DNA of 42,179 nucleotides from assembly GCA_019637315.1 (NCBI GenBank), contig JAHBVU010000026.1:1-42179 (forward strand). Reading direction: 5' to 3'. The translations under genes were made by a program, and so were the position numbers. The stretch's first letter is position 1. Every line of letters begins with the position of its first letter. Shown here piece by piece: positions 33,065-40,931 of this stretch. A model generated the notes under the pieces. The model was not told the origin of the DNA, made no database searches, and saw only the letters and a list, made by a program, of their open reading frames with translations. Source of the DNA: Gemmatimonadales bacterium. GTDB taxonomy: Bacteria; Gemmatimonadota; Gemmatimonadetes; Gemmatimonadales; GWC2-71-9.

Positions 33065-35611
33065 CTACCGATCGATCCAGTAGGACATCTTGAGCAGGAG
33101 GGTATTGGTGGCCGGCGTTCGGAACAGGGCACCGATGTCACCCGTGAAGGAGCGCTCACCGTAGCGCGTTTCCCGGTCGAAGCGGCCGTGCTGCCAGACC
33201 AGGAAAAGGACCGACCCCGGCCGATACTCCCACCGCACCACCGCATTCGACCGAAACTGCTTGACGTTGAACTCTGCCGGATCACCAGCGCCCTGATAGG
33301 GTGCATACCGATCGTCGTAACTGACCGCGCGCGGGTCAGCCAGCTCGCGAATGTTGCTGAAACGCCCCTTGCTGATGAACGGCTGGAGGTACAGCTGCAC
33401 CGTCAGGTCCGGCGACGCGGTATAGTCGACCCGCCCGACCACGCTCGCGGTTCGCTGGGTCAGGCGTGCAAAGGTGTAGTGGGTCGTTCCACCGTCGTCG
33501 ACGACGTTGTCGTACCACTGCCGATCGTCTTCGTTCCATCCGACGCCCAGGCCGACCGACGAACTCCAGCGGCTCGAGACCCGGAAGCGCACCGACGGAT
33601 CAATGCTGTACGATTGACTCCTACCGCGGTCCCGCTGCCCTGCGTTGAGCCAGAGCGAGGGAATCACTACCATGCGGCTGTCGCCCTCGATGCCCCCCCA
33701 GACAGACCGGAAGTCATCGACCCGAACCGCCGGTCCTCCGCGAGCGCAGCGATCGCAGTACGCGTCGCCCGGGCCACTCAAGGTGCCGCCGGCGCGCAGC
33801 CACCAGTTGTTGGGCAATCCGAGGTGGATGTTGGTATTGAAGCCCCGTTCCAGCAGCAACCCTTCCGTATTCCACTCGCTCCACTGGTTCACATTCCAGG
33901 CAAACATACGGTAGAACCGACCCGGTCGATTGAACGCCAGCTGCAGCCAGGTTGCCTGTGCCTGCCAGTCAGCCCGCCGCAGAAAGCCCAGGTCGTTGAT
34001 CTCGAACCCCGCCGAGACCCGCTGATAGCTCGTCTCGAACCGGACCTTGCCACCCCCGACCTTGGCCAGTCGCAGTTGCTGGGCAGTGCCTGACAGATTG
34101 GTCCGCGTGGGATCATATTCCAGGTCGGCATCGGGTCGCTGGAAGTAGTGAACCGAGCTCGTCTGCGTCGCGGCGATTGCCGCGGAGGTCCCGCTCACAC
34201 GAGAACCGATCAGCTGGCCCGACAGCTCGAACTGATCGCGCGCAAAGCGATGCCGGAAGTCGACCCCGCCGACCACGGCGCTCGATCGAAGCGCATCCTC
34301 GGTCCAGCCGTCGTTGTCCCGCTGCACCATGGTGCCGATCACACCAACACCGGACGAACCGCGACGAAAGTCCTTGGTGAGCCGCCCCACCGTATAGCTG
34401 GTGCGCGGCTCGATGGTCCGATCTCCCGTCCCGACCTCCCGCCCGGTCACCGCCTCGAGCACACCAACCGACCAGCCACCGGGCGTCCGTCCCGTCAGCT
34501 TGGCGGCGCCAAGGATCGTCGTCCCCGTCGGCGACGTGGCATCACCATACGCATCCGAGAGCGAGGGAGCACGCCCGATGCGACGGGAGTAGAACAGTCG
34601 CTCGTTGCCACAATCGCGGACCTGGTAGCAGTTGACCCGCATGCTGAGCAGGCTGCCCCCTTCGATGAAAAAGGGACGGCGTTCCCCGAAGAAGGTTTCG
34701 AACGCCGACAGGTTGAGCTGCGCCGGGTCGGCCTCGACCTGCCCGAAGTCCGGATTGACCGTGGCATCGAGCGTCAGGTTCGACGACACCCCGAACTTGA
34801 GGTCGACGCCCCCAGCGAGCCGCTGCGGATGGCGAGTCCCGGCGCCTTCGAATACCGTCTCGTTCTTGGTGAGCAGGTACGGACTGATTTCCACCCGCCG
34901 AGGCGAGGTCAACCCCTCGAACCCGGTCACCTCACCGAGCTGCGAGGCAATCCCGACCTGGCTTCGCTGATAGCTCGGCCAGCTGACCCGTTCCTTGTAG
35001 CGTTCGATGTCGCGCCAGATGCCGATGCCGAAGGTGTGGCTGTCGGCCGCGCCATAGCGAAGCTGAGACAGCGGAATCCGAAACTCCGCGGTCCACCCCA
35101 GCGAGTCGATCGTGGTCGCCACGTCCCAGACGCCGTCCCAGGCGACGTCTTCACCGGAATCGTTGAAGAGGGAGATGTCTCGCTTGACCCCTGCGGGATT
35201 GACCCCGAACTGAAAACCCGACCGACGGTCGTGGTAGGAGTCGACCATGACTTTGACTTGATCGGTCGGTGCGCGAACGTCTCGCCGCGAGAGCAACCGC
35301 AGCAGCTTGTCCGGCTCCGGGTCGAACATCCGGACAAAGACGTAGAGATTCCGGCTGTCGTAGGCGATCTTGGCCTCGGTCCGAAACCGGGGAAGCTTGC
35401 CCTCGACCGGATCGAACTCGTAGAAATCGGTTATCGGGTCGGCGACGCGCCAGACCGGGTCGTCGTCGCGACCATCGACGACCGGACTGTGGTCGGCGCG
35501 CACGGCAGCGGCTCGCCGTTCAGGCGGTGCCGCTGCAACGTGCGCAGCCGGAATTGCGGCTGTGGCCTGAAACAGGCCGATCGATAGGGCTACCAGCATC
35601 CGGTCGTCCAA
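33065..35611 (-). CDS. DUF5916 outer-membrane protein with N-terminal CBM9-like domain
   Basis: The 848-residue protein has a probable signal peptide (MDDRMLVALSIGLFQATAAIPAAHVAAA). Residues about 40-235 form a CBM9-like domain: PVVDGRDDDPVWRVADPITDFYEFDPVEG, YDSRNLYVFVRMFDPEPDKL, FGVNPAGVKRD and WTAEFRIPLSQLRY. The rest is DUF5916: GVDLKFGVSSNLTLDATVNPDFGQVEADPAQLNLSAFETFFGERRPFFIEGG is highly typical, followed by many beta-strands ending in YWIDR. This suggests an outer-membrane barrel with a surface or periplasmic binding domain. Its role is not established; proximity to peptidase genes is suggestive only. It lies 60 bases downstream of the Ig-domain serine hydrolase gene on the same strand and may be co-transcribed. 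Confidence 0.94.
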   Translation of the reverse strand: MDDRMLVALSIGLFQATAAIPAAHVAAAPPERRAAAVRADHSPVVDGRDDDPVWRVADPITDFYEFDPVEGKLPRFRTEAKIAYDSRNLYVFVRMFDPEPDKLLRLLSRRDVRAPTDQVKVMVDSYHDRRSGFQFGVNPAGVKRDISLFNDSGEDVAWDGVWDVATTIDSLGWTAEFRIPLSQLRYGAADSHTFGIGIWRDIERYKERVSWPSYQRSQVGIASQLGEVTGFEGLTSPRRVEISPYLLTKNETVFEGAGTRHPQRLAGGVDLKFGVSSNLTLDATVNPDFGQVEADPAQLNLSAFETFFGERRPFFIEGGSLLSMRVNCYQVRDCGNERLFYSRRIGRAPSLSDAYGDATSPTGTTILGAAKLTGRTPGGWSVGVLEAVTGREVGTGDRTIEPRTSYTVGRLTKDFRRGSSGVGVIGTMVQRDNDGWTEDALRSSAVVGGVDFRHRFARDQFELSGQLIGSRVSGTSAAIAATQTSSVHYFQRPDADLEYDPTRTNLSGTAQQLRLAKVGGGKVRFETSYQRVSAGFEINDLGFLRRADWQAQATWLQLAFNRPGRFYRMFAWNVNQWSEWNTEGLLLERGFNTNIHLGLPNNWWLRAGGTLSGPGDAYCDRCARGGPAVRVDDFRSVWGGIEGDSRMVVIPSLWLNAGQRDRGRSQSYSIDPSVRFRVSSRWSSSVGLGVGWNEDDRQWYDNVVDDGGTTHYTFARLTQRTASVVGRVDYTASPDLTVQLYLQPFISKGRFSNIRELADPRAVSYDDRYAPYQGAGDPAEFNVKQFRSNAVVRWEYRPGSVLFLVWQHGRFDRETRYGERSFTGDIGALFRTPATNTLLLKMSYWIDR

Positions 35612-35671
35612 GCGGGGAACGACCGTTAGACTCTCCCTGCCCCCAAAACGTTGCGTCGACCTCGGCCAGAC

Positions 35672-37081
35672 CTACTTGCCGTTGTTGTAGTAGTTGAGCA
35701 TCCGGCTCACCAGGACGTCGAGTGCAGTCCCCGTCCGGCCGCCCGTATCGTATCCATTCGTCGCCGCAATGACCGCCAGGCCGCGGCCCAGGCCGACCCA
35801 GGCCACCGAATGATTGATGGTGTTGCTGCCGCTGTGGGTCACGGTTCGGCCGTTGGCCCAGGTTCGGGTCGTGGTGATCCACCCGATGGCATAGAGGTCC
35901 GTCGAGCCGGCCTGGATCGTCGTGATGCCGGTGGTGAGATGACGGCCGTTGGTCGCACTGATCAGCGCACCGCTGCCGCCATCAGCCTTCATCATCTCCT
36001 GAATGACCCTGGCCCAGTCCCGGATCGGCATGTGGGCCCGCCCGGCCGCCGACAGCCCGGGCGGGTTATCGCAAGCTTCGCAGGCCACCCAGGTGTTGTT
36101 CTGCCACCGATGCGCTACCGGTTGATCCTGAGAACCTGCCAGCGCCTGCGGACCCCACCCGGCGCCGTTGACGCCTAACGGGCCCCAGAGATGCTGCTGC
36201 ATCAGCGCCTCGTAGGTGCCGCCCATGGCCCGCTCGATCATCGCGCCGGCAATCACGAATCCGACGTTGCTGTAGAAGTAGTTGCCATAGGCCACGGCCC
36301 CCGGATTGGTCAGGCCATAGCGCGCAACCAGTTCGCGCTGTTCCCGCGCCGTTGCCGCTGCGTATTGCGCCGCGCCCGGATCGTTTCGAATCCCGCTCCG
36401 ATTGGCCAGGAGGTCTTCCAAGGTCACGTTCTGGAACTCGGCGCGGATCTCGGACGACCATTCGGGAAACCAGTCGACGGCTTTGGCGCTCCAGCTGATG
36501 TCGCCCCGGTCGACGGCAATCGCAGCAAGCGCGCCGGTCTGCGCCTTCAGGTTGGAACCGATGTGCCACTTGTCGTCGATGGTAACCCGCACCGTGCCGC
36601 CGGCCCGACGGAACCCGCCCACCCCGGCCTGAATCTCATCGAGCGTCACGATGGCGCCCGCCATGCCGGGCATGTTGTGGGCGAGTCGGATCGAATCGAC
36701 GATCCGGTCGAGATTCGGCGCTTTGACCTCGACTTGCGCCGTTCCATTCACCGTTCCCGACGTCGCCGTGATGGTTGCCGTACCGGCCCCCACCGCCGTA
36801 ATCACACCGGTGCCGCTCACCGTGGCCACGGCAGGTGCGCTCGAGCCCCACGTAAAGGAGGTCGAAACTGTGGCGCCGGCCGAGGTCCGGGCTTCCGCCG
36901 CTGCGGAAACCGTCATGCCCGGATAGAGATCACCAGTGGGCACCGTCACCGTCACCGTCGCGACCGGAGCTGCGGGCGGCGGAGGTGGCGGCGGCGGTGG
37001 CGTCGGGCCCGACGGGCTGCCTCCCCCACACCCGGCGACAATGAAAACACCGGCTGCAACGAGAAGGGAACGAGTGACCAT
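35672..37081 (-). CDS. Serine hydrolase lipoprotein with bacterial Ig-like domain
   Basis: The 469-residue protein has a lipoprotein signal (MVTRSLLVAAGVFIVAGC, Cys18) followed by a low-complexity stretch with a run of nine prolines. Residues about 40-120 form a BIG2-type Ig-like domain (GATVSTSFTWGSSAPAVATV, GVITAVGAGTATITAT). From about 125 comes a beta-lactamase/PBP-fold serine hydrolase with Ser176-Asn-Leu-Lys179 (SxxK), Tyr270-Ser-Asn272 (YSN) and a later HSG in TVTHSGSN. Other family segments are LEDLLANRSGI and NVGFVIAGAMIERAMGGTYEALMQQHLWGPLGVNGAGWG in pieces. It probably faces the outside, held on a spacer domain. The substrate is unknown. It is a distant relative of the hydrolase at 27461-28819. 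Confidence 0.92.
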   Translation of the reverse strand: MVTRSLLVAAGVFIVAGCGGGSPSGPTPPPPPPPPPAAPVATVTVTVPTGDLYPGMTVSAAAEARTSAGATVSTSFTWGSSAPAVATVSGTGVITAVGAGTATITATSGTVNGTAQVEVKAPNLDRIVDSIRLAHNMPGMAGAIVTLDEIQAGVGGFRRAGGTVRVTIDDKWHIGSNLKAQTGALAAIAVDRGDISWSAKAVDWFPEWSSEIRAEFQNVTLEDLLANRSGIRNDPGAAQYAAATAREQRELVARYGLTNPGAVAYGNYFYSNVGFVIAGAMIERAMGGTYEALMQQHLWGPLGVNGAGWGPQALAGSQDQPVAHRWQNNTWVACEACDNPPGLSAAGRAHMPIRDWARVIQEMMKADGGSGALISATNGRHLTTGITTIQAGSTDLYAIGWITTTRTWANGRTVTHSGSNTINHSVAWVGLGRGLAVIAATNGYDTGGRTGTALDVLVSRMLNYYNNGK

Positions 37082-37172
37082 CAGGCACCTCCTGCAGTGA
37101 CAAATGAAGCTCTGGATTCCTTATCGCGCATCCGAAGCCGCTCCGGATCACGCAACCGAAGGTCTGGCGGTG

Positions 37173-37946
37173 CTATCGAAGCATCAGCCAGACGAAACTG
37201 CCCAACCCCACCGCGACAACGGCCCGGTGCACCCACACGGCGCCAACCCGTTGAGCGAGTACCGATCCGCCGTACCCTCCCACCAGGCTCCCGACGGCCA
37301 TCGCAAACGCCACCGGCCAGAGCACCACACCTCCACCAGCGAACAGTATGCCCGCGGCGACGGTCGTCAACAACCCGCCCCAGGACTTGAGACCATTCAT
37401 CTCGTGGATGTTGGTGAAGCCGAGTATCCCCAGAACGGCGAGCATGATGATACCCATGCCGGCGCCAAAGTACCCGCCATAGACACCCACCAGGAACTGC
37501 GATACCAGGAACACGGGCCCCGCCCGGACCGGCTGGTCGGCCGCACCCGATGCTCCCGGACGCTGACGGAGCCAGCGCACGATCGGGCCCTGCACCATGA
37601 AGAGCACCGTCGCGCCCAGGACGAGAAACGGCACGATCTGGCTGAAGGTTCGCGATCCGGTCATCAGCACCAGCCACCCTCCCGCCAACCCGCCCAGGAC
37701 GCTCGGCACGCTGAAGGGCACCAGCCAGGATTGGGTGCGCGCCAGCTGGGCCCGATACCCCCAGACGCCGCCTAACGCCCCGGTCAGGAGCGACAGACGA
37801 CTCGTCGCGTTGGCCACCAGCGGGTCGACGCCGAGTGCCACGATCATCGGGAACGTGACCAGAGTGCCGCCACCGGCGACCGAATTGATGGCAGCACCAA
37901 CAGCCGCCGCGAAGGCAGCAAGGAGGAGGACCCCAGCCTCTGGCAC
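37173..37946 (-). CDS. TSUP-family permease (TauE/SafE type)
   Basis: The GTG at 37946 is chosen because it lies two bases after the stop of the upstream 86-residue gene, giving 257 residues; the open frame extends further but overlaps that gene. The protein is mostly hydrophobic helices. TSUP motifs are seen in both halves: VGAAINSVAGGGTLVTFPMIVALGVDPLVANATSRLSLLTGALGG at the start, in pieces, and the equivalent GVYGGYFGAGMGIIMLAVLGILGFTNIHEMNGLKS in the second half. The family exports or imports sulfur-containing organic anions, sulfite or sulfate. Length and motifs are normal. The nearby cystathionine-type enzyme is also sulfur-linked, but on the opposite strand. Confidence 0.92.
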   Translation of the reverse strand: MPEAGVLLLAAFAAAVGAAINSVAGGGTLVTFPMIVALGVDPLVANATSRLSLLTGALGGVWGYRAQLARTQSWLVPFSVPSVLGGLAGGWLVLMTGSRTFSQIVPFLVLGATVLFMVQGPIVRWLRQRPGASGAADQPVRAGPVFLVSQFLVGVYGGYFGAGMGIIMLAVLGILGFTNIHEMNGLKSWGGLLTTVAAGILFAGGGVVLWPVAFAMAVGSLVGGYGGSVLAQRVGAVWVHRAVVAVGLGSFVWLMLR

Positions 37947-37948
37947 GC

Positions 37949-38209
37949 CTAACCCCGCATCCGCCGGACCACGGTGTTGGGCGACCAGGTGGTTCGGACC
38001 CACCGGCCGGCGGCGTCCAGCACCGCGACGGTCACCGAGCCGCTGCCGCGGCTGACCACCTTCCCCTCGAGGGCAAGGCCGTCGACGAAGAAGCGATCGC
38101 CGGGAGTCAGCTCATGAACCGCCCCAGGCGGATCGAGTCGGACTTCGAGGCCGAGGGCGAGCTGCGCGGTGGGACCGCGATCGGCTGCCAGACGATAGAT
38201 GTCGCTCAT
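37949..38209 (-). CDS. Small 86-residue protein, function unknown
   Basis: I do not recognise a family. The start ATG at 38209 begins MSDIYRLAADRGPTAQLALGLEVRLDPPGAV; the rest reads like a small beta-barrel: HELTPGDRFFVDGLALEGKVVSRGSGSVTVAVLDAAGRWVRTTWSP in pieces, ending VVRRMRG. The alternation of charged and hydrophobic residues suggests an OB- or SH3-like fold. No Shine-Dalgarno sequence precedes it (a pyrimidine-rich stretch instead), but the permease gene begins two bases after its stop, supporting a real translated gene. It is divergent from the trans-sulfuration gene by about 100 bases. Composition gives no sign of transfer. Confidence 0.6.
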   Translation of the reverse strand: MSDIYRLAADRGPTAQLALGLEVRLDPPGAVHELTPGDRFFVDGLALEGKVVSRGSGSVTVAVLDAAGRWVRTTWSPNTVVRRMRG

Positions 38210-38240
38210 GACGGGAGGGAAAGTAATTAAGTTTGGCGAC

Positions 38241-38283
38241 GCTCGCGGTCGGGTCGCGGAATGCCCGCGCGCGCACCGCGAGC
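38241..38283 (+). promoter_or_regulatory. Stem-loop in the leader of the trans-sulfuration gene
   Basis: GCTCGCGGT (38241-38249) pairs perfectly with ACCGCGAGC (38275-38283); inside, CGGG (38250-38253) can pair with CCCG (38264-38267). The structure lies about 30 bases before the likely start at 38312 and so would be in the 5' leader. It does not resemble a SAM riboswitch type that I can recognise. An AT-rich stretch (AAGTAATTAAG, 38221-38231) upstream may be the promoter. Confidence 0.4.
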
Positions 38284-38311
38284 GGTGTCTCTTACTTCGA
38301 TGGGTTCCTTC

Positions 38312-39493
38312 ATGTCCAACCGCACCTTCGGGCCGTCGACGCACGCCGTCTGGGCCGGCGAATCGGATCGCAACAATACCGCCCACGCTACGCAGGTACC
38401 GATTGTCCTGAGCGCCTCGTTCGGCTACGCCGATCTCGACGAGTGGCTCGAGGTCGCCACCGGCAAGCGCCCCGGGTACAACTACAGCCGCAACACCAAC
38501 CCGACGGTGGCCGTGCTGGAGGAAAAGATCCGGATCCTCGAGGGCGGCGAGGCGGCGACCAGCTTCGCGAGCGGCATGGCCGCGGTCAGCAGCACCCTGT
38601 TCGGCCTGCTCAAGCCCGGCGATCGTGTCGTCACGGTCAAAGACACCTACGGCGGCACCACCCGGCTCTTCATCGAGTTCCTGCCCCGCTGGGGCGTGAC
38701 GGTCCGCCAGGTCGATACCGTCGACCACGACGCGATCGAGCGGGAAATCCGGGCCGGCTGCACCCTGCTTTACCTCGAGACGCCGACCAATCCGACCCTC
38801 AAGGTTCTCGACATCGAACGCCTGGCCCGGGCCGGGCACGCGGCCGGCGCCATCGTGGTGGTCGACAACACCTTCGGCACCCCGATCAACACCAACCCGC
38901 TGGCACTCGGCGCCGACCTGGTGCTCCACAGCGCCACCAAGTTTCTCTGCGGCCACGAAGACGCCTTGGGCGGCGTCCTCACCGGCAAGGCCGAGCTGAT
39001 CAAGCAGGTCTACCAGTATCGCGAGATCCACGGCGCCGCCCTGGGCGCCGATGCCGCCTATCGGATCATCCGCGGCATGAAAACCCTGGCCCTCCGGGTT
39101 CGCCACCAGAATGCATCGGCACTCGCAATTGCGACCTTCCTGGCGGAGCATCCCGCCGTGGCGCGGGTCTTCTACCCCGGCCTCGCGAGCCACGAAGGCC
39201 ACGCCATTGCCCAGCGACAGATGCGCGGTTTCGGCGGCGTGCTGAGCTTCGAACTGGCGGCCGGCGGTCGCGATCTCAAGCGGTTCCTGGGCGCGCTCCA
39301 GATCGCCTACTGCGCACCAAGCCTCGGCGCGGTCCAGACCCTGGCCGGCGTGCCCGCCACGACCAGCCATGTCGAGTGCACCGCGGAGGAGCGCGTCGCG
39401 ATGGGGATTCCGGAAAGCCTGGTGCGCTACTCGGTGGGCATCGAAGAAACCGACGATTTGATTGCCGACCTGTCGGCTGCGCTCGGAGGCTGA
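38312..39493 (+). CDS. Cystathionine gamma-synthase/lyase-type PLP enzyme
   Basis: The start at 38312 (MSNRTFGPSTHAVWAGE) gives 393 residues, the normal length; ATGs at 38261 and 38300 are also open and none has a good ribosome site. Trans-sulfuration family motifs are complete: YNYSRNTNPTVAVLEEKIRILEGGEAATSFASGMAAVSS, KDTYGGTTRLF, LYLETPTNPTLKVLDI, VVVDNTFGTPINTNPLALGADLVLHSATKFLCGHED with the PLP lysine, and VRYSVGIEETDDLIADL. It catalyses a gamma-replacement or gamma-elimination on a homoserine ester or cystathionine; which one cannot be told by sequence motifs alone. It overlaps no gene and is followed after two bases by the cyclophilin gene. Confidence 0.94.
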   Translation: MSNRTFGPSTHAVWAGESDRNNTAHATQVPIVLSASFGYADLDEWLEVATGKRPGYNYSRNTNPTVAVLEEKIRILEGGEAATSFASGMAAVSSTLFGLLKPGDRVVTVKDTYGGTTRLFIEFLPRWGVTVRQVDTVDHDAIEREIRAGCTLLYLETPTNPTLKVLDIERLARAGHAAGAIVVVDNTFGTPINTNPLALGADLVLHSATKFLCGHEDALGGVLTGKAELIKQVYQYREIHGAALGADAAYRIIRGMKTLALRVRHQNASALAIATFLAEHPAVARVFYPGLASHEGHAIAQRQMRGFGGVLSFELAAGGRDLKRFLGALQIAYCAPSLGAVQTLAGVPATTSHVECTAEERVAMGIPESLVRYSVGIEETDDLIADLSAALGG

Positions 39494-39495
39494 CC

Positions 39496-40173
39496 GTGCC
39501 CCCGGCGCGTCGGCTGGCTCCGATCCTGTTCGCAACCGCGGCGGCAGCGCTGCTTGGCGCCTGCGCCAAGCGCGACCCCCTGCTGACACCCTCGCCGAAG
39601 GCGCTCAGTCGGGCGGCTCCCGATAGCTTCGACGTGCGGATCGAATCGAGCCGCGGACCGTTCGTGATCCGGGCCCGGCGGGATTGGAGTCCGGCCGGGG
39701 TCGACCGCTTCCACTACCTGGTGCGCAGCGGCTACTACGACGAGGCGCGCTTCTTCCGGGTCGTGAGCGGATTCGTGGTGCAGTGGGGGTTGCCGGCCCT
39801 GCCGGCCGTGGCAGCCGCGTGGGAGGGCCGCAGCATCCCGGACGAGCCCGTCAAATCCAGCAACCTGCGCGGACGGGTTTCCTACGCGCGGGGCGGCCCG
39901 AACACCCGGGGCACCCAGCTCTTCATCAACCTCGCAGACAACGCCCGGCTCGATTCGACCAACGGCTTTGGCTTTCCTCCCATTGGCGAAGTCGTCGAGG
40001 GAATGGCCGTGGTCGATTCGTTCAACGCCGAGTACGGCGGCACCAACACGGATCGGAAACCGGGGCCGTCACAGGCCGAGATCCGGGCGGAAGGCAACGT
40101 CTATCTCGCCCGAGAGTTCCCCCGGCTCGACTTCATTCGTACGGCGCGCGTGGTACGGAGCTGGCGGAAGTAG
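39496..40173 (+). CDS. Exported cyclophilin-type peptidyl-prolyl isomerase
   Basis: The GTG at 39496 has GGAGG (39485-39489) six bases upstream, within the end of the previous gene, so the two are co-translated. The product of 225 residues begins VPPARRLAPILFATAAAALLGAC, a lipoprotein-type signal with Cys in LLGAC. The cyclophilin core follows: GPFVIRARRDWSPAGVDRFHYLVRSGYYDEARFFRVVSGFVVQWG, with the catalytic Arg in FFRVVSGF, then GTQLFINLADNARLD and GFPPIGEVVEGMAVVDSFN. It isomerises peptide bonds before proline and probably helps folding of envelope proteins. The common SGGSQFFI is changed to TRGTQLFI. Downstream is the convergent TetR gene. Confidence 0.93.
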   Translation: MPPARRLAPILFATAAAALLGACAKRDPLLTPSPKALSRAAPDSFDVRIESSRGPFVIRARRDWSPAGVDRFHYLVRSGYYDEARFFRVVSGFVVQWGLPALPAVAAAWEGRSIPDEPVKSSNLRGRVSYARGGPNTRGTQLFINLADNARLDSTNGFGFPPIGEVVEGMAVVDSFNAEYGGTNTDRKPGPSQAEIRAEGNVYLAREFPRLDFIRTARVVRSWRK

Positions 40174-40185
40174 GCTCGACCATCC

Positions 40186-40836
40186 TCATCGGCCGCCGGG
40201 CCTTCGGGCCTTTCTACCAGGTTTGCGCTGACGCGGGCCCGCAGACACGGCCCGACGATACGGCTGCAGCGCAATCGCGAGGTCGCGGCGGAGCCAGGCA
40301 TCCGGCGCACCTTCCCGAAAAAAGGCGTAGGCCAGCATCGATCCGCTCACCACGGCGTGAACCAAACGGGCCAGCATGCCGGCGTCGGTATCGTCCCGCA
40401 GGTCGCCGGCGCTGACCGCCTCCTCGATCCATCGCACCAGGGCTCGCCGCGTGGCCACCGCGTGATCCCGCACGTGGGCAAACATCTCCGGATCGGTCAA
40501 GTCCATCTGCAGGTACGCCAGGTGGTGTGCCAGCGTCGCCGGCGTCTCGGCCATGCCGGCTACACTCGTCGCATATGCCTCCAGCGCGCCAAGCGGCGAC
40601 CCCGCGCGGGCGCGCAGGGCGTCGAGCATGGCGTCGGCCCCGCCGGCGAACCGCCCGGAAAAGGCCCGCATCAGACCCAGCTTCGACCCGAATCGCTGCA
40701 CCAGGGCGCCCGCCGTAATACCTGCTTCGCGCCCGACCAGGGCCAGGGTCAGCTCGGCGGGCTCGACCCGCCCCATCACCCGATGCAGCGCGTCGAAAAC
40801 GGCATCGTCCGAAACCTTGCGTGGGCGAGGACTCAC
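40186..40836 (-). CDS. TetR-family transcriptional regulator
   Basis: The GTG at 40836 has GAGG eight bases upstream and gives 216 residues, normal for the family. The N-terminal HTH is SDDAVFDALHRVMGRVEPAELTLALVGREAGITAGALVQRFGSKLGLMRAFS, in pieces, with ITAGALVQRFGSK as the recognition helix region. The C-terminal two-thirds is the ligand-binding helical bundle, with a basic tail (RQRKPGRKARR). It is divergent from the SDR gene, and the shared 95-base region holds an AT-rich inverted repeat. I infer that it represses the SDR gene and itself; the ligand is unknown. Confidence 0.93.
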   Translation of the reverse strand: MSPRPRKVSDDAVFDALHRVMGRVEPAELTLALVGREAGITAGALVQRFGSKLGLMRAFSGRFAGGADAMLDALRARAGSPLGALEAYATSVAGMAETPATLAHHLAYLQMDLTDPEMFAHVRDHAVATRRALVRWIEEAVSAGDLRDDTDAGMLARLVHAVVSGSMLAYAFFREGAPDAWLRRDLAIALQPYRRAVSAGPRQRKPGRKARRPGGR

Positions 40837-40861
40837 CGTGTCGCCTCAGGAACCATGGGCC

Positions 40862-40912
40862 TTGACCATTTCTAAATAACCGTTTAGATAATAACTATAT
40901 CGTTGTTTAGAA
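40862..40912. promoter_or_regulatory. TetR/SDR promoter and operator region
   Basis: TTCTAAATAAC (40870-40880) and GTTGTTTAGAA (40902-40912) are inverted repeats with one mismatch. Inside lies a tighter palindrome, TCTAAA-N6-TTTAGA (40871-40888), of the size TetR dimers bind. For the SDR gene, TTGACC (40862-40867) with TAGATA (40885-40890; 17-bp spacer) or GATAAT (40887-40892; 19-bp) could be the -35 and -10. The operator overlaps this promoter, which fits repression. The AT content is far above the surrounding DNA. Confidence 0.7.
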
Positions 40913-40931
40913 TCATAACGGGAGGGGTGCC

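Noticed and set aside
36970-37010. Low-complexity repeat in the serine hydrolase gene
   Set aside because: It is the coding sequence for a proline run after a lipoprotein signal, a common spacer, not a separate repeat element.
37949-39589. 546-residue minus-strand frame containing the 86-residue protein
   Set aside because: Only the last 86 residues look like protein. The rest is antisense to the trans-sulfuration gene.
38233-40173. 646-residue plus-strand frame ending with the cyclophilin
   Set aside because: The N-terminal two-thirds is an out-of-frame reading of the trans-sulfuration gene; the cyclophilin starts at its own GTG (39496) with a good ribosome site.
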